From positions 95,995,887-96,059,886 of the forward strand of contig CM066989.1 in NCBI GenBank assembly GCA_033977485.1: a stretch of 64,000 nucleotides of DNA. The letters run 5' to 3'. Below are positions 1 to 10,395 of this stretch, piece after piece. The position numbers and the translations under genes are program-made. The DNA is from Hydrangea macrophylla (Eukaryota > Streptophyta > Magnoliopsida > Cornales > Hydrangeaceae). Every line of letters starts with the position of its first letter. Position 1 is the stretch's first letter. Under the pieces are notes generated by a model. The model saw only the letters and a list, made by a program, of their open reading frames with translations. It did not search any database and was not told the origin of the DNA.

Positions 1-600
1 TACTACATTCATTAGGTCCATAAATACGGTCGAGACATTAGTAGCAACATGTATTTTCATTTTCCTAATAATAAATAAAATGTCAGTATTTATTTTATTA
101 CTATGTATTAATTCTAGTAGTGGAATTATTTGAATAAATAAATAATCACTATGTTGTTACATTTGAATACAATGCTATTTTATTTTACTACCATGTAATA
201 TTTTAGTGTAGCATAATTTCCATAAATAATTGGTACTAGTGTTATTAGATATTATTACATGACCATTAATTTTGTGATTCTTAGTAATTACAATTGTATA
301 AATATTGCTTAAAACTGCGCCCCTAAGTTACCCTATAATTTGGGATTAAAACTATTAATAAAATGTTAATCACGTTGCTTACATTTTTGGTCCCTAATAT
401 TTATTTGGGGTCTTGTCCTAGACCACCTGGACTTACCTAACCGAACTAACTGATCTAACTGAACTTAACCGGACTGTGTTATATTATTGATACGATTTGA
501 TCTTGCAGTCACTTCTCACCAGCTGCCTTATCCTTATAGAATGATCACGTTCAATAATTTATAGCTTGCAACTCAACTTGCAGCTCACTGATTGAACTTC

Positions 601-608
601 TATATATA
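601..608 (+). promoter_or_regulatory. Putative TATA box of element B 5' LTR
   Basis: TATATATA is followed by a C/A-rich stretch and a CT-repeat leader. The position is conserved in the 3' LTR at 12614-12621. Calling it a core promoter is an inference. Confidence 0.4.
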
Positions 609-712
609 CATTCATACCTTGCAACATAACACACACATAAATTTACAGACACATAGTTTGTAAACCGAAATTCCTATTACAGCAACCTTCAAAGAACTCT
701 CAATCTCCTTTT

Positions 713-758
713 GCTCTCTCTCTCTCTCTCTCTCGGCTATATATATATACACACACAC
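713..758. repeat. (CT)n, (AT)n and (AC)n microsatellite
   Basis: A CT run of about 22 bp is followed by AT and AC runs, just downstream of the putative TATA box. The 3' LTR has the same compound microsatellite at about 12727-12785 with a longer CT tract, so its length has drifted between the two LTRs. Confidence 0.8.
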
Positions 759-1144
759 GCGTATTCAACCCTTACTCCCCATTTCCCTCTCCTTCTCAAT
801 CACACATCTATAATCTGCTGGGAGTCGATATATATCACAGCAAAGAAGTATTATCACAGTAGGCCATAGCCATTGTCAAGGAGCTTTAAGCTCATATTAC
901 ATTTTTTTTTAGAATTCTTCGGCAAGTAACACAGCTCAATCTAGCACACTGTGAGTCTCTTGAACTCACCTATAATGTAGTATTTGTCATTACGCACAAG
1001 CCGGAGGTATTAAATATAGAGATATACGTGTATATATATATAGTTTTTAAGCTTCAAAAATGATGGTCACTGTAATACCCGGTATTTTCAAGTATATATA
1101 TATATATCCCTAGAACCTTTCTTAGTCTTTGGTGAGTTTGAGAG

Positions 1145-1234
1145 CCCAATCGATTGCCTTTATCCCAATCGATTGCTATTCTAATTAATTGGATATTCTA
1201 CCAATCGATTACCTTCTGGTCCCAATCGACTGGG
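1145..1234. repeat. CAATCGATTG palindrome array, upstream cluster
   Basis: Four close copies of the palindrome CCAATCGATTG lie within 90 bp, along with a CTAATTAATTGG variant, spaced about 17-30 bp apart. The cluster starts about 75 bp inside solo LTR S1. Confidence 0.85.
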
Positions 1235-1328
1235 AGTAGCTGGACTTGGCCACCTAGTTTGATTTGTGTGGTTGTGATTGTTTCCCTCCCCCTATATGTA
1301 CCCCCTCCCATATACTTGTATATGTTTG

Positions 1329-1540
1329 CTTGTGTATGTGTTTGAGAGAGAGAGAGAGTTATATACTCTCATATATATACACACATATATATATTATATA
1401 TATACACACACATACTCTCGGGTTAAAGAGAAGAAGAGGAAGAGGAGAGGAGAAGAAGAAGAAGAAGTAGAGACCAGAGAGAGAAAGAAGAGACAGACAG
1501 AGAGAGCAGAGAAGAAGAAAGAAGGAAAGAGGACCACCAT
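1329..1540. repeat. GA, TA/CA microsatellites and purine-rich tract
   Basis: A (GA)n run, then TA/CA repeats, then a long AG-rich tract (AAGAAGAGG-like). Reading frames here are by-products of simple sequence. TATA-like motifs abound but none can be singled out. Confidence 0.8.
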
Positions 1541-1736
1541 AGCCGACGCGGAGCTCGGGACGCCGTCATCGGGATGTCGGGACAAGGTGAGTTTCATTAA
1601 CTCACTCAAGAGATTGTTTTTGAGATGTTTGTATATGTTTAATAACGTCAATGGAAGAGAGAATGAATCCCCAATATTTTTATATAAAACCAGCAGTTTC
1701 CAAGGAAAAGACAAAGTCCAATCTATTGCCTTTGGA

Positions 1737-1851
1737 TTCAATTGATTGGATATATTCCCAATCGATTGCCATGGGTTCCAATCGATTGGTATTTTTTCTA
1801 ATCGATTGCCATTCTGATCCAATTGATTGCCATGTTTGGCCAATCGATTGG
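1737..1851. repeat. CAATCGATTG palindrome array, downstream cluster
   Basis: Six copies of CAATCGATTG or the variant CAATTGATTG lie within 115 bp of solo LTR S1, about 500 bp downstream of the first cluster. The two clusters bracket the microsatellite and TATA-rich region. Confidence 0.85.
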
Positions 1852-2344
1852 ATATGAGCAGAATGTTGTATGTGTTTTATGCTTATGATATATCAGACTT
1901 GTTAATAGTTGTACCATATGTGTTGATGTGATATGTGGATAAGATATAGATATGTGCTATGTCAGGACTAGACATATATGCAGTAATCGTTAATATTACA
2001 AGATGAATTATTCTATGTTAACTGTTGACATATGATTAACTATTTAAATGTTATATGTTATTATTGATAAACTGAATAGTAGAATAGAACATGATTGCAT
2101 GCTAATAATCAGTTAATGAGTAGATGTGATGAACACAGAGTATGTGATAATCCTACTATCTAGAGCATGAGCATTGCACAACATGTGGTTAGCATACATG
2201 TGATAGTAATGTGAAGTGATAAGGGAATATGATGAGAAATGGGAACTGTGACTTATGTGGGATATGAGATATGTGTACTTTGGATCTGTGGGATCAACGG
2301 CTGACGAGTTGGGTAGACGTGGGATGGTTAGAGTTCCTAGTATG

Positions 2345-2545
2345 CCTCTCGCTGTTGAAGATGTCCAGTGATGCGTATGCACTGTTGAAGACGTCCTGTG
2401 TACCGTTAAAGACATCCGGCTAGTGCTCTAATGTATTCTCAGCTGTGTAGATGACCAGTGAGGGTATACACATCGTTGAAGATGTCCGATGTGCCGTTCT
2501 ATCATTTACAGATAGGTGGTACTATGTAGATGACCAGTAACCCTA
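2345..2545. repeat. Degenerate GTTGAAGATGTCC repeat patch
   Basis: At least four near-copies of GTTGAAGATGTCC, plus GTGTAGATGACCAGT variants, recur at irregular 30-60 bp spacing in solo LTR S1. No coding potential was seen. Confidence 0.6.
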
Positions 2546-3003
2546 TCAAGGGATTGTGGGGCTGTTGCCTAGTCGATCCCGATTGGTATTATTGTATCGA
2601 CGAATGGTTACAGAGATGGATAGAGATATGAATATGAGTATGAATATGGTGAATGGATACGGAAATGGATATGAATATGAGAATGGTTAGTAAGATGATG
2701 TTTAGTCGTAGATTCATCATCCCAAGGTAAAGGTAGATGAATGGGTGGTTGCATGGGTTACATACATGGATTTAGTGAATACATGATGAGATATTTATAC
2801 CATGATCGTTATTATTGTTTTCATTTAATATGTTTTCTGCTATCATTGAATTCATGTATATTTTAATGAGAACCCTTCTATGTCCGTGAGTGACGTCATT
2901 TTTAAGAGATTAATCACATTTTGAGATGCTGAACAATAATGGTGAGGAGTGTTGTTTAGTATACTCACTTATCTTTGTATTCAAAGCTGATGGCATTTGT
3001 GCC

Positions 3004-3023
3004 CTGGACATTCTAATGTCTAG
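3004..3023 (+). other. Conserved LTR hairpin in S1
   Basis: Inverted repeat CTGGACAT / ATGTCTAG around a 4-nt loop. It corresponds in position and shape to hairpins in the LTRs of B (5169-5191) and D (34836-34857). Confidence 0.5.
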
Positions 3024-3710
3024 AGCTTGGCAAGTCTTGAGGACGGAGACTGATGTTCCGCTGGACTTGGAGCTGAAGGCTTGAAGATGAAGGTGTGCTG
3101 CTTTGTAATAGTTAGTTTGCATATCTATTGTACTTCTGCTGTTATTGTTGTTAGAGGGTTCAGACTCTAAGTCAGCTGTTGTAATAGATTTAGTAGACTT
3201 TTATAATTGGTACTTGGGCATTTGTTGCTTCCAAACCTTTTATATTTCCGCTGTAGCCTCTGATTATGTTAATAAGACATGAATAGCATCCTCCTCCCTA
3301 ACGTTGTATTTGTTTGTTGGTATAGATGACAATGCGATTATTCATCAGTCACGAACCTACGAGACCAAAAAGGAACTTGTTTTCTCTATTTTTGCTTCTC
3401 TGGGGCATGACAGTCACTCAAACCTTAATGAAAATGATTTTTGTAAATTGGAAATGAAAGATTATAGTCCCAGTAGCTTATGTTTCAAATCTTAGAACAT
3501 AATTTGTAACGATTGCGACATACGGCGAAGCCGTAGTTTCAGTGACTCTTGGATTATCATCAATAAGTTGAGCTACGTTAGGATTTGGCATATAAAACTT
3601 ATATATTCATAATCTAAGCGGAAAGACGAAGAGAATGGTATATTACACTTACTGTATCACTTAACTTTGTAAAGCTCGTATATAGTTCTGCACCTGTACA
3701 ATCCAGAGGT

Positions 3711-3835
3711 TGAAGACGGCCAGGATAGGTTACAAAACATACCCAGGACTAGTCCCGACCATGATTGGTCCCTCATAACTATCAGGAACGGTCCCGACCA
3801 TGACGGGTTCCACTACAAGACCATGACCGGTCCTG
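3711..3835. repeat. Degenerate GACCGGTC palindrome cluster
   Basis: Several variants of the palindrome GGACCGGTCC and the half-site GACCATGACCGGTC lie within 125 bp. The 3' LTR counterpart at 13404-13513 keeps three exact GACCGGTC copies. Confidence 0.65.
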
Positions 3836-4300
3836 CTCTTCTATGACAGAATGATCTGTTTCATTACATAGTGCCTTCACTACATGTTAATTTCATTCAT
3901 GTCATTTAAGTAAATCATTTTTCTCGCTTCCATTTATTATTTTACTTAAGTCATTAATGAAATTAACGAAATACCTCCCATTTAGATTCAATAAAAATAC
4001 TTTCAAAAATCAATTACTTATAGAAAAAAAAGTCAACTTTATCTCCGAAGGCAAAATTACCAATTTTTACACAGTGTATGATATTGGGGCATTATTTTTA
4101 CTAGGTTCACTTCCTTTTAAAAATCTTAAAAATCATATTTGATATATGAGGGTCTAGATGAACTATTCGCTGGACTTTTAAACTCTTGAATCGAAAATCT
4201 TATTTTTGACAATATTTAGCCGTTTTGACCATTCTGGGTCAACGATTGACTTTTCTGGACTAAGTTGTTTTATTTTGTAATAATCATATATTTTTTATTA

Positions 4301-4519
4301 GCTCTGATGCCTTTTACAAGAATAGGAATCCATTGCTCTGAATACCATTTGTAGTAATCAAAATATAAATAGCTCTGATACCATATTAAGGAAAAATAGA
4401 AACCGCTCTGATACCTTCTATAAATAAAATGCGAAGAGAAATTTTTAAGTCATGTCGCTCTGAGAACTTTATAAGAAAATATATAGAGAAAAAACAAGTC
4501 ATCCGTCCGTTCTGATTCC
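4301..4519 (+). repeat. Array of GCTCTGATACC (tRNA-iMet 3'-end mimic) in 5' LTR
   Basis: Six copies of GCTCTGATACC or close variants start at 4301, 4335, 4372, 4405, 4457 and 4509, each followed by an AT-rich stretch such as TTTATAAG. The motif is the reverse complement of TGGTATCAGAGC, the PBS of this element at 5527, and so matches the 3' end of initiator tRNA-Met. The 3' LTR has the same six-fold array at 13960-14178, with better-preserved copies. Confidence 0.85.
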
Positions 4520-4670
4520 TTTGTATAAATAAGAAAAAGGATAAGTTACACATTTGCATAGTCGAGCTGGCATGTTTGAAAGAGGTCGTGTAGGCTAACA
4601 TGCATGTTGTGTGATGGTGAGATTTGAAAAGTCAAGAGAGGATATCTTGGTTATGGTAGCCTTAATTTTC

Positions 4671-4868
4671 CTAGGCCGCTCTAGATACAGCAAGTAAATT
4701 AGGAAGGATTGAGCCTAGGCCGCTCTAGATACGGTAGGCCAGTCAGAGTCTTGTGATAGCCTTAATTATTCTAGGCCGCTTCAGGTACGGTAGATTAATT
4801 AGAGTATTCCACAGGTTATTGTAACCTTTATTGACTAGGTACGTCCAAGCCGCTCTAAATACGGCAGA
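4671..4868. repeat. Four GGCCGCTCTAGATACGG repeats
   Basis: Four imperfect copies of GGCCGCTCTAGATACGG, spaced 40-80 bp apart and mixed with TAGCCTTAATT patches. The array is conserved in the 3' LTR at about 14330-14530. Confidence 0.7.
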
Positions 4869-5168
4869 CATATCGACAGACCTTCTAAACTAACGGCATT
4901 GTGCCAGATGTTTCTTGGTGAACCGATTGAGTCAAGGGATTGTGATCGAGATAAAAGAGTCAGCGAGATGAAATGGTTTCATTGTTCATGCATGGTCTTA
5001 AATATTCATTATTTAAACTCTTTGCTTATTATGCAATGACTGGAATAATGGATTAATCGTACTCTAAGGTACTAAACATTGATAATAACTGTTAATATAC
5101 TTTTATATACATTGCTTGTATGTTCATTATACTCACTCCGCTTTCATTAGCTGATGACTTTATTTTAT

Positions 5169-5191
5169 CCTGGACACCCAAAATGTTTAGG
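5169..5191 (+). other. Conserved LTR hairpin in element B
   Basis: CCTGGACA pairs with TGTTTAGG, with G-T wobbles, about 330 bp before the LTR end and just after GCTTTCATTAGCTG. It is homologous in position to hairpins in S1 and D. Confidence 0.5.
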
Positions 5192-5526
5192 AAATGATTA
5201 TGCCGGGTAATATGACTATGCTAGCTAGAGAAGTCTGTAAAGATACTTTTATTAAATTAAAGTTGTAATAAGGATATGGATAATGTTTTAAATTTGAACA
5301 AGGCGATTTGTGCCTTAAAGATATTTTATTTAAGGACAATGTAATATCATTTGAAGTTGTAATAGTATTTATATATATCTTCCTTGTTGCTTTATATACT
5401 CTATTTTTCTAGTACATGTTAAGCTAAGTACAGGACAAGCGATCCATCACATGTCATGACTTACGGGTCCAAAATGAAAATGAAATTTTTTCCTTATTTT
5501 GCAACGCTGGGGCGTGACAGGATTTT

Positions 5527-5539
5527 TGGTATCAGAGCC
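5527..5539 (+). other. Primer-binding site of element B (tRNA-iMet)
   Basis: TGGTATCAGAGCC lies seven bases after the LTR end and is complementary to the 3' end of plant initiator tRNA-Met, the standard primer for this class. Confidence 0.9.
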
Positions 5540-5689
5540 TTGGTTGTATACTTTGGCTTAAGCCTAGATAGGTTATGATAGCAAAAGGATAAGCAAAGTC
5601 GAGTGTCCTCTGTACTTAGGATCCGACATCCAGATATATTAAGATTAGCCCTGATATATAAGGTAGTTTGCTTTTGTCAGGTTATCATC

Positions 5690-6280
5690 ATGGACCCATA
5701 TCACATACCAGATGATTTTGGCAAACATGTGATTGGCCCTGACAGGATAGAGCCGCACGATTTAGAGATCTACCTGACCATGATACAGTTTCTAGCTACG
5801 GTCAGTTTAGAAAACAATATATGGAGGTTCGTCCACATCTAGGGGATAGTGGATCTACATCAAGTTTAGCTAAAGGCCTTCTATTAGGCCCAAATTGATA
5901 GGTTAATAGCAAAGGAGAGGATCAGAAGGATTCTTGACCTCTATGCTCCCATAGAGGAGGAGATAGTATAGGCACACTTGGCACTTCAAGCTGCTTCTCC
6001 ACTAGCTATAGCTCCAGTAGCAATTGCACCCGATGACGCTATGGTTGCACCTGCGATGATGCCAGGCATTGAGGTAGTGATATGCGGGTTTGAGCTCGAG
6101 CTTCATGACATCGAGATGCCTGAGCCACCCCCAGAGCTACTCATAGAGCTCATGGACACGGATGAAGCTCTACCTCCAGTGTCTGATGATGAGGATAGTA
6201 GTATTGGGATGACCGATCACCCGTGCATAGTCCTAGAGTTTGGCGCCGTATGTCCGATGGCTCCTAGTAGGCATGTTTAG
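5690..6280 (+). pseudogene. Broken leader ORF upstream of gag in element B
   Basis: One reading frame runs 197 codons from ATG 5690 to the stop at 6280, broken only by in-frame TAG codons at about 5840, 5867, 5882 and 5969. The N-terminal part begins MDPYHIPDDFG. The C-terminal third is acidic and Pro/Glu-rich, with segments such as EMPEPPPELL and PPVSDDEDSS. No Cys/His knuckle, protease or RT motif is present. It lies between the PBS and gag, where many gypsy elements have only untranslated leader. I do not recognise the family. It may be an accessory ORF of this lineage. That every internal stop is TAG fits decay of Gln codons by C-to-T change. Confidence 0.5.
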
Positions 6281-6584
6281 CTTTATGCTTATGAGCTTGT
6301 TGTAAATATTGGACTAAGTAGTCCCACTTTTTATCTTATCAGATATTATAAGTTAGCATTAGAATGCATACGGGATAATGACTCCCACATTTTGTACGTC
6401 GGACTATTAGTCTCAAAAATCTCATCTTTTGGCAAGATAGAAGCATTGACTTGACAGGATATATGTAACTGCTTTCAAAAGATGTATATAGAATATTTTT
6501 GAAACCTCATATTGATACTTTTATTCCTTCTTATAATTGCTTAATTGCTAACCTTATTGTACTATCAGGATTTAAGTTGTAACT

Positions 6585-7306
6585 ATAGCAAGAAAGAGTC
6601 CCAGAAACCGCGACGCCATTGAAGAAGAACCACCAGCGAACTATCTGACCGGCATGTTTGAGGCATTTGTTCAGAGAATCGAAAGGATTGGATACCTAAA
6701 TGCCACCAACAAAAGAAATGGAAACAATCAGAGAAATGAAGTCCCAATCTATCAAACGGGGGATAAACGATTAGAAAGGTTCCATGCCTTGTGACCAGAG
6801 CAATTTGCTGGCACTGCTGAATTGTGGAAAGCTAAACAATGGCTCTTCTTCGAAACAATGGATTGTACTGATCAAGAGAAGAAGAGACTGGCAACATTTC
6901 AGTTGACATATGCTGCTACAGATTGGTGGGAAGCTATCAAAGCCACCATGGGAGAAGATGCTATCAAAGCTATGTCATGGACCACTTCAAGAAGAAATTT
7001 TTGGAGAAGTATTTCTCGACAACTGAGAAGCACAAGCACAAAGGTGAATTCATGGACCTAGTCCAAGGAAACAAGTCTGTACAAGTGTACACAATCCAAT
7101 TTGAGAGGCTATCCCAATTTGCTCCACATATAGTGGATACAGAGGAGAAGAAAATTCAGAAATTTAATCAAGGGTTATCTCCGCCTGTTCATCGTATGAC
7201 TATTGGGCACCTGCACAAGACATTCGAATCTCTTGTAGAATTGGCCACCGAGCTGGAAGATGACATGCAATCAAACCGCAAGCAATTTGATTTCTACCCA
7301 CCATAG
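6585..7306 (+). pseudogene. gag: Gag (capsid region) of gypsy element B, broken
   Basis: Retrotransposon Gag capsid domain, which would form the virus-like particle. The frame opens at 6585 where the start appears decayed to ATA. It shows a typical N-terminal block (EEEPPANYLTGMFEAFVQR), a TGA at 6792, and the capsid motif LTYAATDWWEAIK near 6905-6945. A frameshift near 6980 is followed by KKKFLEKYF and LVQGN. The capsid part ends at a TAG at 7304. A spacer of about 300 bases without coding signal separates it from the leader ORF. The combination is characteristic of plant Ty3/gypsy Gag and the product cannot be functional. Confidence 0.85.
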
Positions 7307-7960
7307 AAAAGTAATTTTGGGAACAAACAGTCGTACCACAATCAGGGCCAGAAAAGGACTTTTGGTGGGAATCGAAAACCTCGCCAAGCTCCATATTAGA
7401 CTCAGCCACAATCATGTGCAGGAAGAGGTACTAATAATTGTTTTAATTATGATATCCCCAGTCACATATCTCGGGACTTCAAGGCACCAAGGCGCAATGG
7501 TCGGCAGGATGTGGTGTGCTATAATTGTGGCAAGAATGGTCACATCAGCCAACGTTGTCATGCCCCCAAAGGAGGAAGTTATGGTCAACAGGGACATGCC
7601 CAACTAAATGCAATCATTCCTGAGACCGTAGGTTATGAAGAAGATGGTTATGATGAAGGTGGGTATAAAGGAACCCAATATAAAGAACAACCAGAGCAGC
7701 ACGTCATGGAAGGTACTTTAACACTTTATAATCATCGTGTAAAAGTCTTATTTGACACAGGTGCCACACACTATTTTATTGATGCCAAAATTCTTCTAAA
7801 TGTGAATATATTACCTCAGAGGTTAGACGTAGTATTGAATGCTGTCTCACCGTTAGGGGCTATTGTTCACACTAAAACATGTATGCAAGAATTGCCCTAT
7901 ACACCTAGAGAATCAAAATCTTCCAGCTAATATGGTTGTCCTAACAATGAAGGAATTTGA
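7307..7960 (+). pseudogene. Gag zinc knuckle and protease of gypsy element B
   Basis: A CCHC knuckle (CYNCGKNGHISQRC, about 7515-7557) marks the nucleocapsid part of Gag, the RNA-binding tail. It is followed by an acidic Tyr/Gly-rich linker. The aspartic protease active site FDTGATHYFID lies near 7750-7782, in the same frame as the knuckle. That frame is lost near 7900 through a small indel. The stretch 7307-7510 between the capsid and knuckle is frameshifted. Confidence 0.85.
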
Positions 7961-8069
7961 TGTGATATTAGGAATCTACTGACTCACTAAGTATCATGCT
8001 AAGTTGGATTGTGTTAAGAAGAGTATTACTTTTTCGGTACCTAAAGGTCAACCTTTTGAATTCTAGTGT

Positions 8070-8855
8070 AACACTATGAGTGGTACGTTCCTCACCAACT
8101 ATTTAGCTAACATCAAGACTGTCAGTACGGAAGTGGTTATCTCATCAATACCCATAGTCAGAGACTTTGAGGATGTTTTTCGGGATATCTCTTGGTTACC
8201 ACCTAAGAGAGAGATTGATTTTTGCATTGATGTAGTGCCTGACGCTATCATAATATCCAAAGTGCCTTACAGAATGGCTCCTACAGAAATGATGGAACTA
8301 AAGAAACAAGTTCAAGAACTTAAAGATCTAGGATTTATACGTCCATGTACATCACCTTGGGGAGCACCAGTGTTATTTGTAAAGAAGAAGGACGAATCGC
8401 TTCGATTGTGCATTGACTACAGAGAGTTGAATAAAGTCACCATCAAGAACAAATACCCTGTACCCCAAATAGATGATCTGTTTGATTAATTTCAAGGAGC
8501 TACGATCTTTTCCAAGATAAATCTACGATCAGGATACTATCAACTACTCGTACAACCCGAGGACATACCAAAGACAGCTTTTAGAACAAGGTACGGTCAC
8601 TATGAGTTTTTGGTAATGTCATTTGGATTAACTAATGCCCCAGCAGTGTTCATAGATTTGATGAACAGAGTATTTAAACATTACTTGGATCAATTCATCA
8701 TTGTCTTCATTGATGACGTATTGATCTATTCAAAAACCAAGGAGGAACATGAACAATACTTACGAATCACAATACAAACACTTTAAAGTCATCACCTAGA
8801 TGCGAAGTTCAGTAAGTGTAAGTTTTGGCTATAAGAGGTAAAGTTTCTAGGGTAT
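8070..8855 (+). pseudogene. pol: Reverse transcriptase of gypsy element B, broken
   Basis: Ty3/gypsy RT. Visible motifs in order are [15 protein letters not shown], the fingers block [60 protein letters not shown] and the catalytic box FIDD (near 8706-8717). The wording closely resembles the Tekay/Del chromovirus group. In-frame stops occur at about 8487, 8785 and 8833. The region follows the protease, as expected for a single pol polyprotein, but is inactive as it stands. Confidence 0.9.
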
Positions 8856-9560
8856 GTGGTCTCACAACAAGGAATTATCGTGGATTCATCAAAAACTGAT
8901 GCTGTTTCAAATTGGACTCGACCAACCAACCCTATAGAAGTCAAAAGTTTTCTTGGATTCACGGGTTACTATCGGAGATTCGTAGAAGGATTTTCGAAGA
9001 TAGCAGCTCCTCTAACTAGTTTGACTAAGAAGGATGTGAAGTTCGAATGGAATGATAAGCGTGAGCAGACTTTTCAGGAATTAAAAGAAAGACTCACCAC
9101 GACACCAGTATTAGTAATACCAAGAGATGGCGAGAAGTTCTCTATTTTTAGTGATGCATAGTATCAAGGGTTGGGATGTGTACTTATACAAGATGGAAAG
9201 GTTATTACTTATGGTTCAAGGCAGTTAAAGCTAAACTGATGATTTGGATTTGGCAGCAGTAGTGTTTGCTCTCAAGATTTGGAGAAACTATCTATATGGA
9301 GAGAAGTTTGATTTATTCTCCGATCACAAGAGTCTAAAAAATTTGTTTACTCAGAAAGAGTTGAATATGAGGTAGCACTGATGGAAGGAATTGATTAAGG
9401 ACTATCACTTCATGTTAGAGTACCACCCTGGTAAAGCTAATGTAGTCGTAGACGCCTTAAGTCAGAAACCTCGAGGTATAGTTGGATCTCTATTAGAGAC
9501 TGGAAAGCCTTAGAAACTATAGCTGAATTCGATGTTCAGGTTTCTACAGAGAGTGAAGGA
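8856..9560 (+). pseudogene. pol: RT connection and RNase H of gypsy element B
   Basis: Starts with the RT thumb motifs SFLGFTGYYRRFVEGFSKIA and LTSLTKKDVKFEW, then reaches the RNase H region: FSIFSDA with a TAG just after, GLGCVLIQDGK, SDHKSLK, and the linker YHPGKANVVVDALS. It contains several stops and at least two frameshifts, around 9230 and 9510. RNase H would remove the RNA strand during cDNA synthesis. Confidence 0.85.
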
Positions 9561-9874
9561 CAACACTTTGGATGTCTTGTAGTGCAACCGACACTTATAA
9601 ATCGTATTTTGGAAGCACAACGAAAAGACGTCGATCTTCAACTATGGTTTCAAAAAATGTTAGGAAAGGAGCTATAGAGGAATGGAAAATTGGGACCAAT
9701 GGAGCACTTTGGTGTAGAAATAGACTATATCTGACCAAAACAGAGGGTTTAAGGAAGGATATCCTCGAAGAAGCTCACAGGTCAAGATTGACAGTTCATC
9801 CAGGAGGAACTAAATTGTATAAGGATCTGAAGAGAAATTTCTGGTGGGAAGGAATGAAAAGGGATGTAGCCAAG
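9561..9874 (+). pseudogene. pol: Integrase N-terminal part of gypsy element B
   Basis: Contains the His pair of the integrase zinc-binding domain (HRSRLTVHPGGTKLYKDL) and the following FWWEGMKRDVAKW. The zinc-domain Cys pair and catalytic core continue at 11524, after the solo LTR inserted at 9875. Residues read beyond 9875 belong to the inserted LTR. Confidence 0.88.
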
Positions 9875-10296
9875 TGGTTCGAGGTGAAAAGTGCATATTC
9901 ATAGTGTATTATATGGTCTTTTATGCATACTTTTATCCCCAAAGTCCCTACGTTTAGGTGCATTCTAATAACAATATTCTTTTTATTGTGTTAATGCTAA
10001 AACATATGTTTTTGGATTGTTTTATAGGTATTAGAATGCAAATCAATGAAGTGAAGCTAAAGAAAGTGATTCTGGTGTATAGAACAACAGAAGCAGCTGA
10101 GAAAATGTCATTTTTGATAATGAAGACTTCAGATTTGGAAGATTGTCCTAGAAATACAAAATGTAGATCTTTGAGTTACATTCGCGTGGTCACAAACAGG
10201 AGGTCAATCCGAGGTCCGAGTGAAAAGTTATGGCCATTCTCCCATCGGTACGCAGAGTTGTCAAAATCAGAGGAGTTCAAGCCCTTGAGCAGAGTT

Positions 10297-10345
10297 CAAT
10301 CGATCAAACCTTCGATCGATCGAACTAAGATCGATCGATCGAACT
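10297..10345. repeat. TTCGATCGATCGAA palindrome cluster, upstream of TATA
   Basis: Three overlapping or adjacent copies of the ATCGATCGAT-type palindrome lie within 50 bp, about 40 bp upstream of the TATA-like box of this solo LTR. Confidence 0.85.
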
Positions 10346-10385
10346 TTATTTTCATCCAAAAGTTGCATAAACTCTGCAGGAACCC

Positions 10386-10395
10386 TATATATAAG
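10386..10395 (+). promoter_or_regulatory. Putative TATA box of Athila/Tat-like solo LTR
   Basis: TATATATAAG in a CC-flanked context, a good match to plant LTR TATA boxes. It lies about 510 bp into the LTR. Confidence 0.55.

Larger units (their letters stand above)
1..1070 (+). mobile_element. Ty3/gypsy element B, 5' LTR, first segment
   Basis: From about 479 this segment is a diverged copy of 12487-13095, which identifies it as LTR of element B. Bases 1-478 are AT-rich and non-coding. They have no match elsewhere in the window and are probably the upstream part of the same LTR, because the 3' LTR was truncated at exactly this point. No LTR start or left TSD is visible, so the true start lies outside the window or has been lost. 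A TATA-like TATATATA at 601-608 is also present in the 3' copy at 12614. The LTR is broken at 1070 by a solo LTR and resumes at 3413. Confidence 0.7.
1066..3417 (+). mobile_element. Solo LTR S1 (gypsy type) with TSD GTCAC
   Basis: The insertion 1071-3412 begins TGTAATACCC and ends GGGGCATGACA. It is flanked by GTCAC at 1066-1070 and 3413-3417. The homologous 3' LTR of element B around 13095 is uninterrupted, which confirms the insertion point. No PBS, polypurine tract or coding sequence is present, so it is a solo LTR left by LTR-LTR recombination. Its 3' end resembles the LTR ends of B and D, so it belongs to a related gypsy lineage. It carries two CAATCGATTG palindrome arrays, purine-rich microsatellites and a GTTGAAGATGTCC repeat patch. 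Confidence 0.9.
3413..5519 (+). mobile_element. Ty3/gypsy element B, 5' LTR, second segment
   Basis: Continues the 5' LTR after solo LTR S1 and is collinear with 13096-14845 plus 29597-29736. It ends GGGGCGTGACA, seven bases before an iMet-type PBS. The two LTRs differ by many substitutions and small indels, so the insertion is old. It contains a GACCGGTC motif cluster, an array of GCTCTGATACC repeats, four GGCCGCTCTAGATACGG repeats and a conserved hairpin. No coding sequence was found. Confidence 0.88.

Noticed and set aside
1278..1745. 155-codon frame
   Set aside because: Its sequence comes from microsatellite and purine-rich simple repeats within solo LTR S1, and overlapping frames on both strands are also open.
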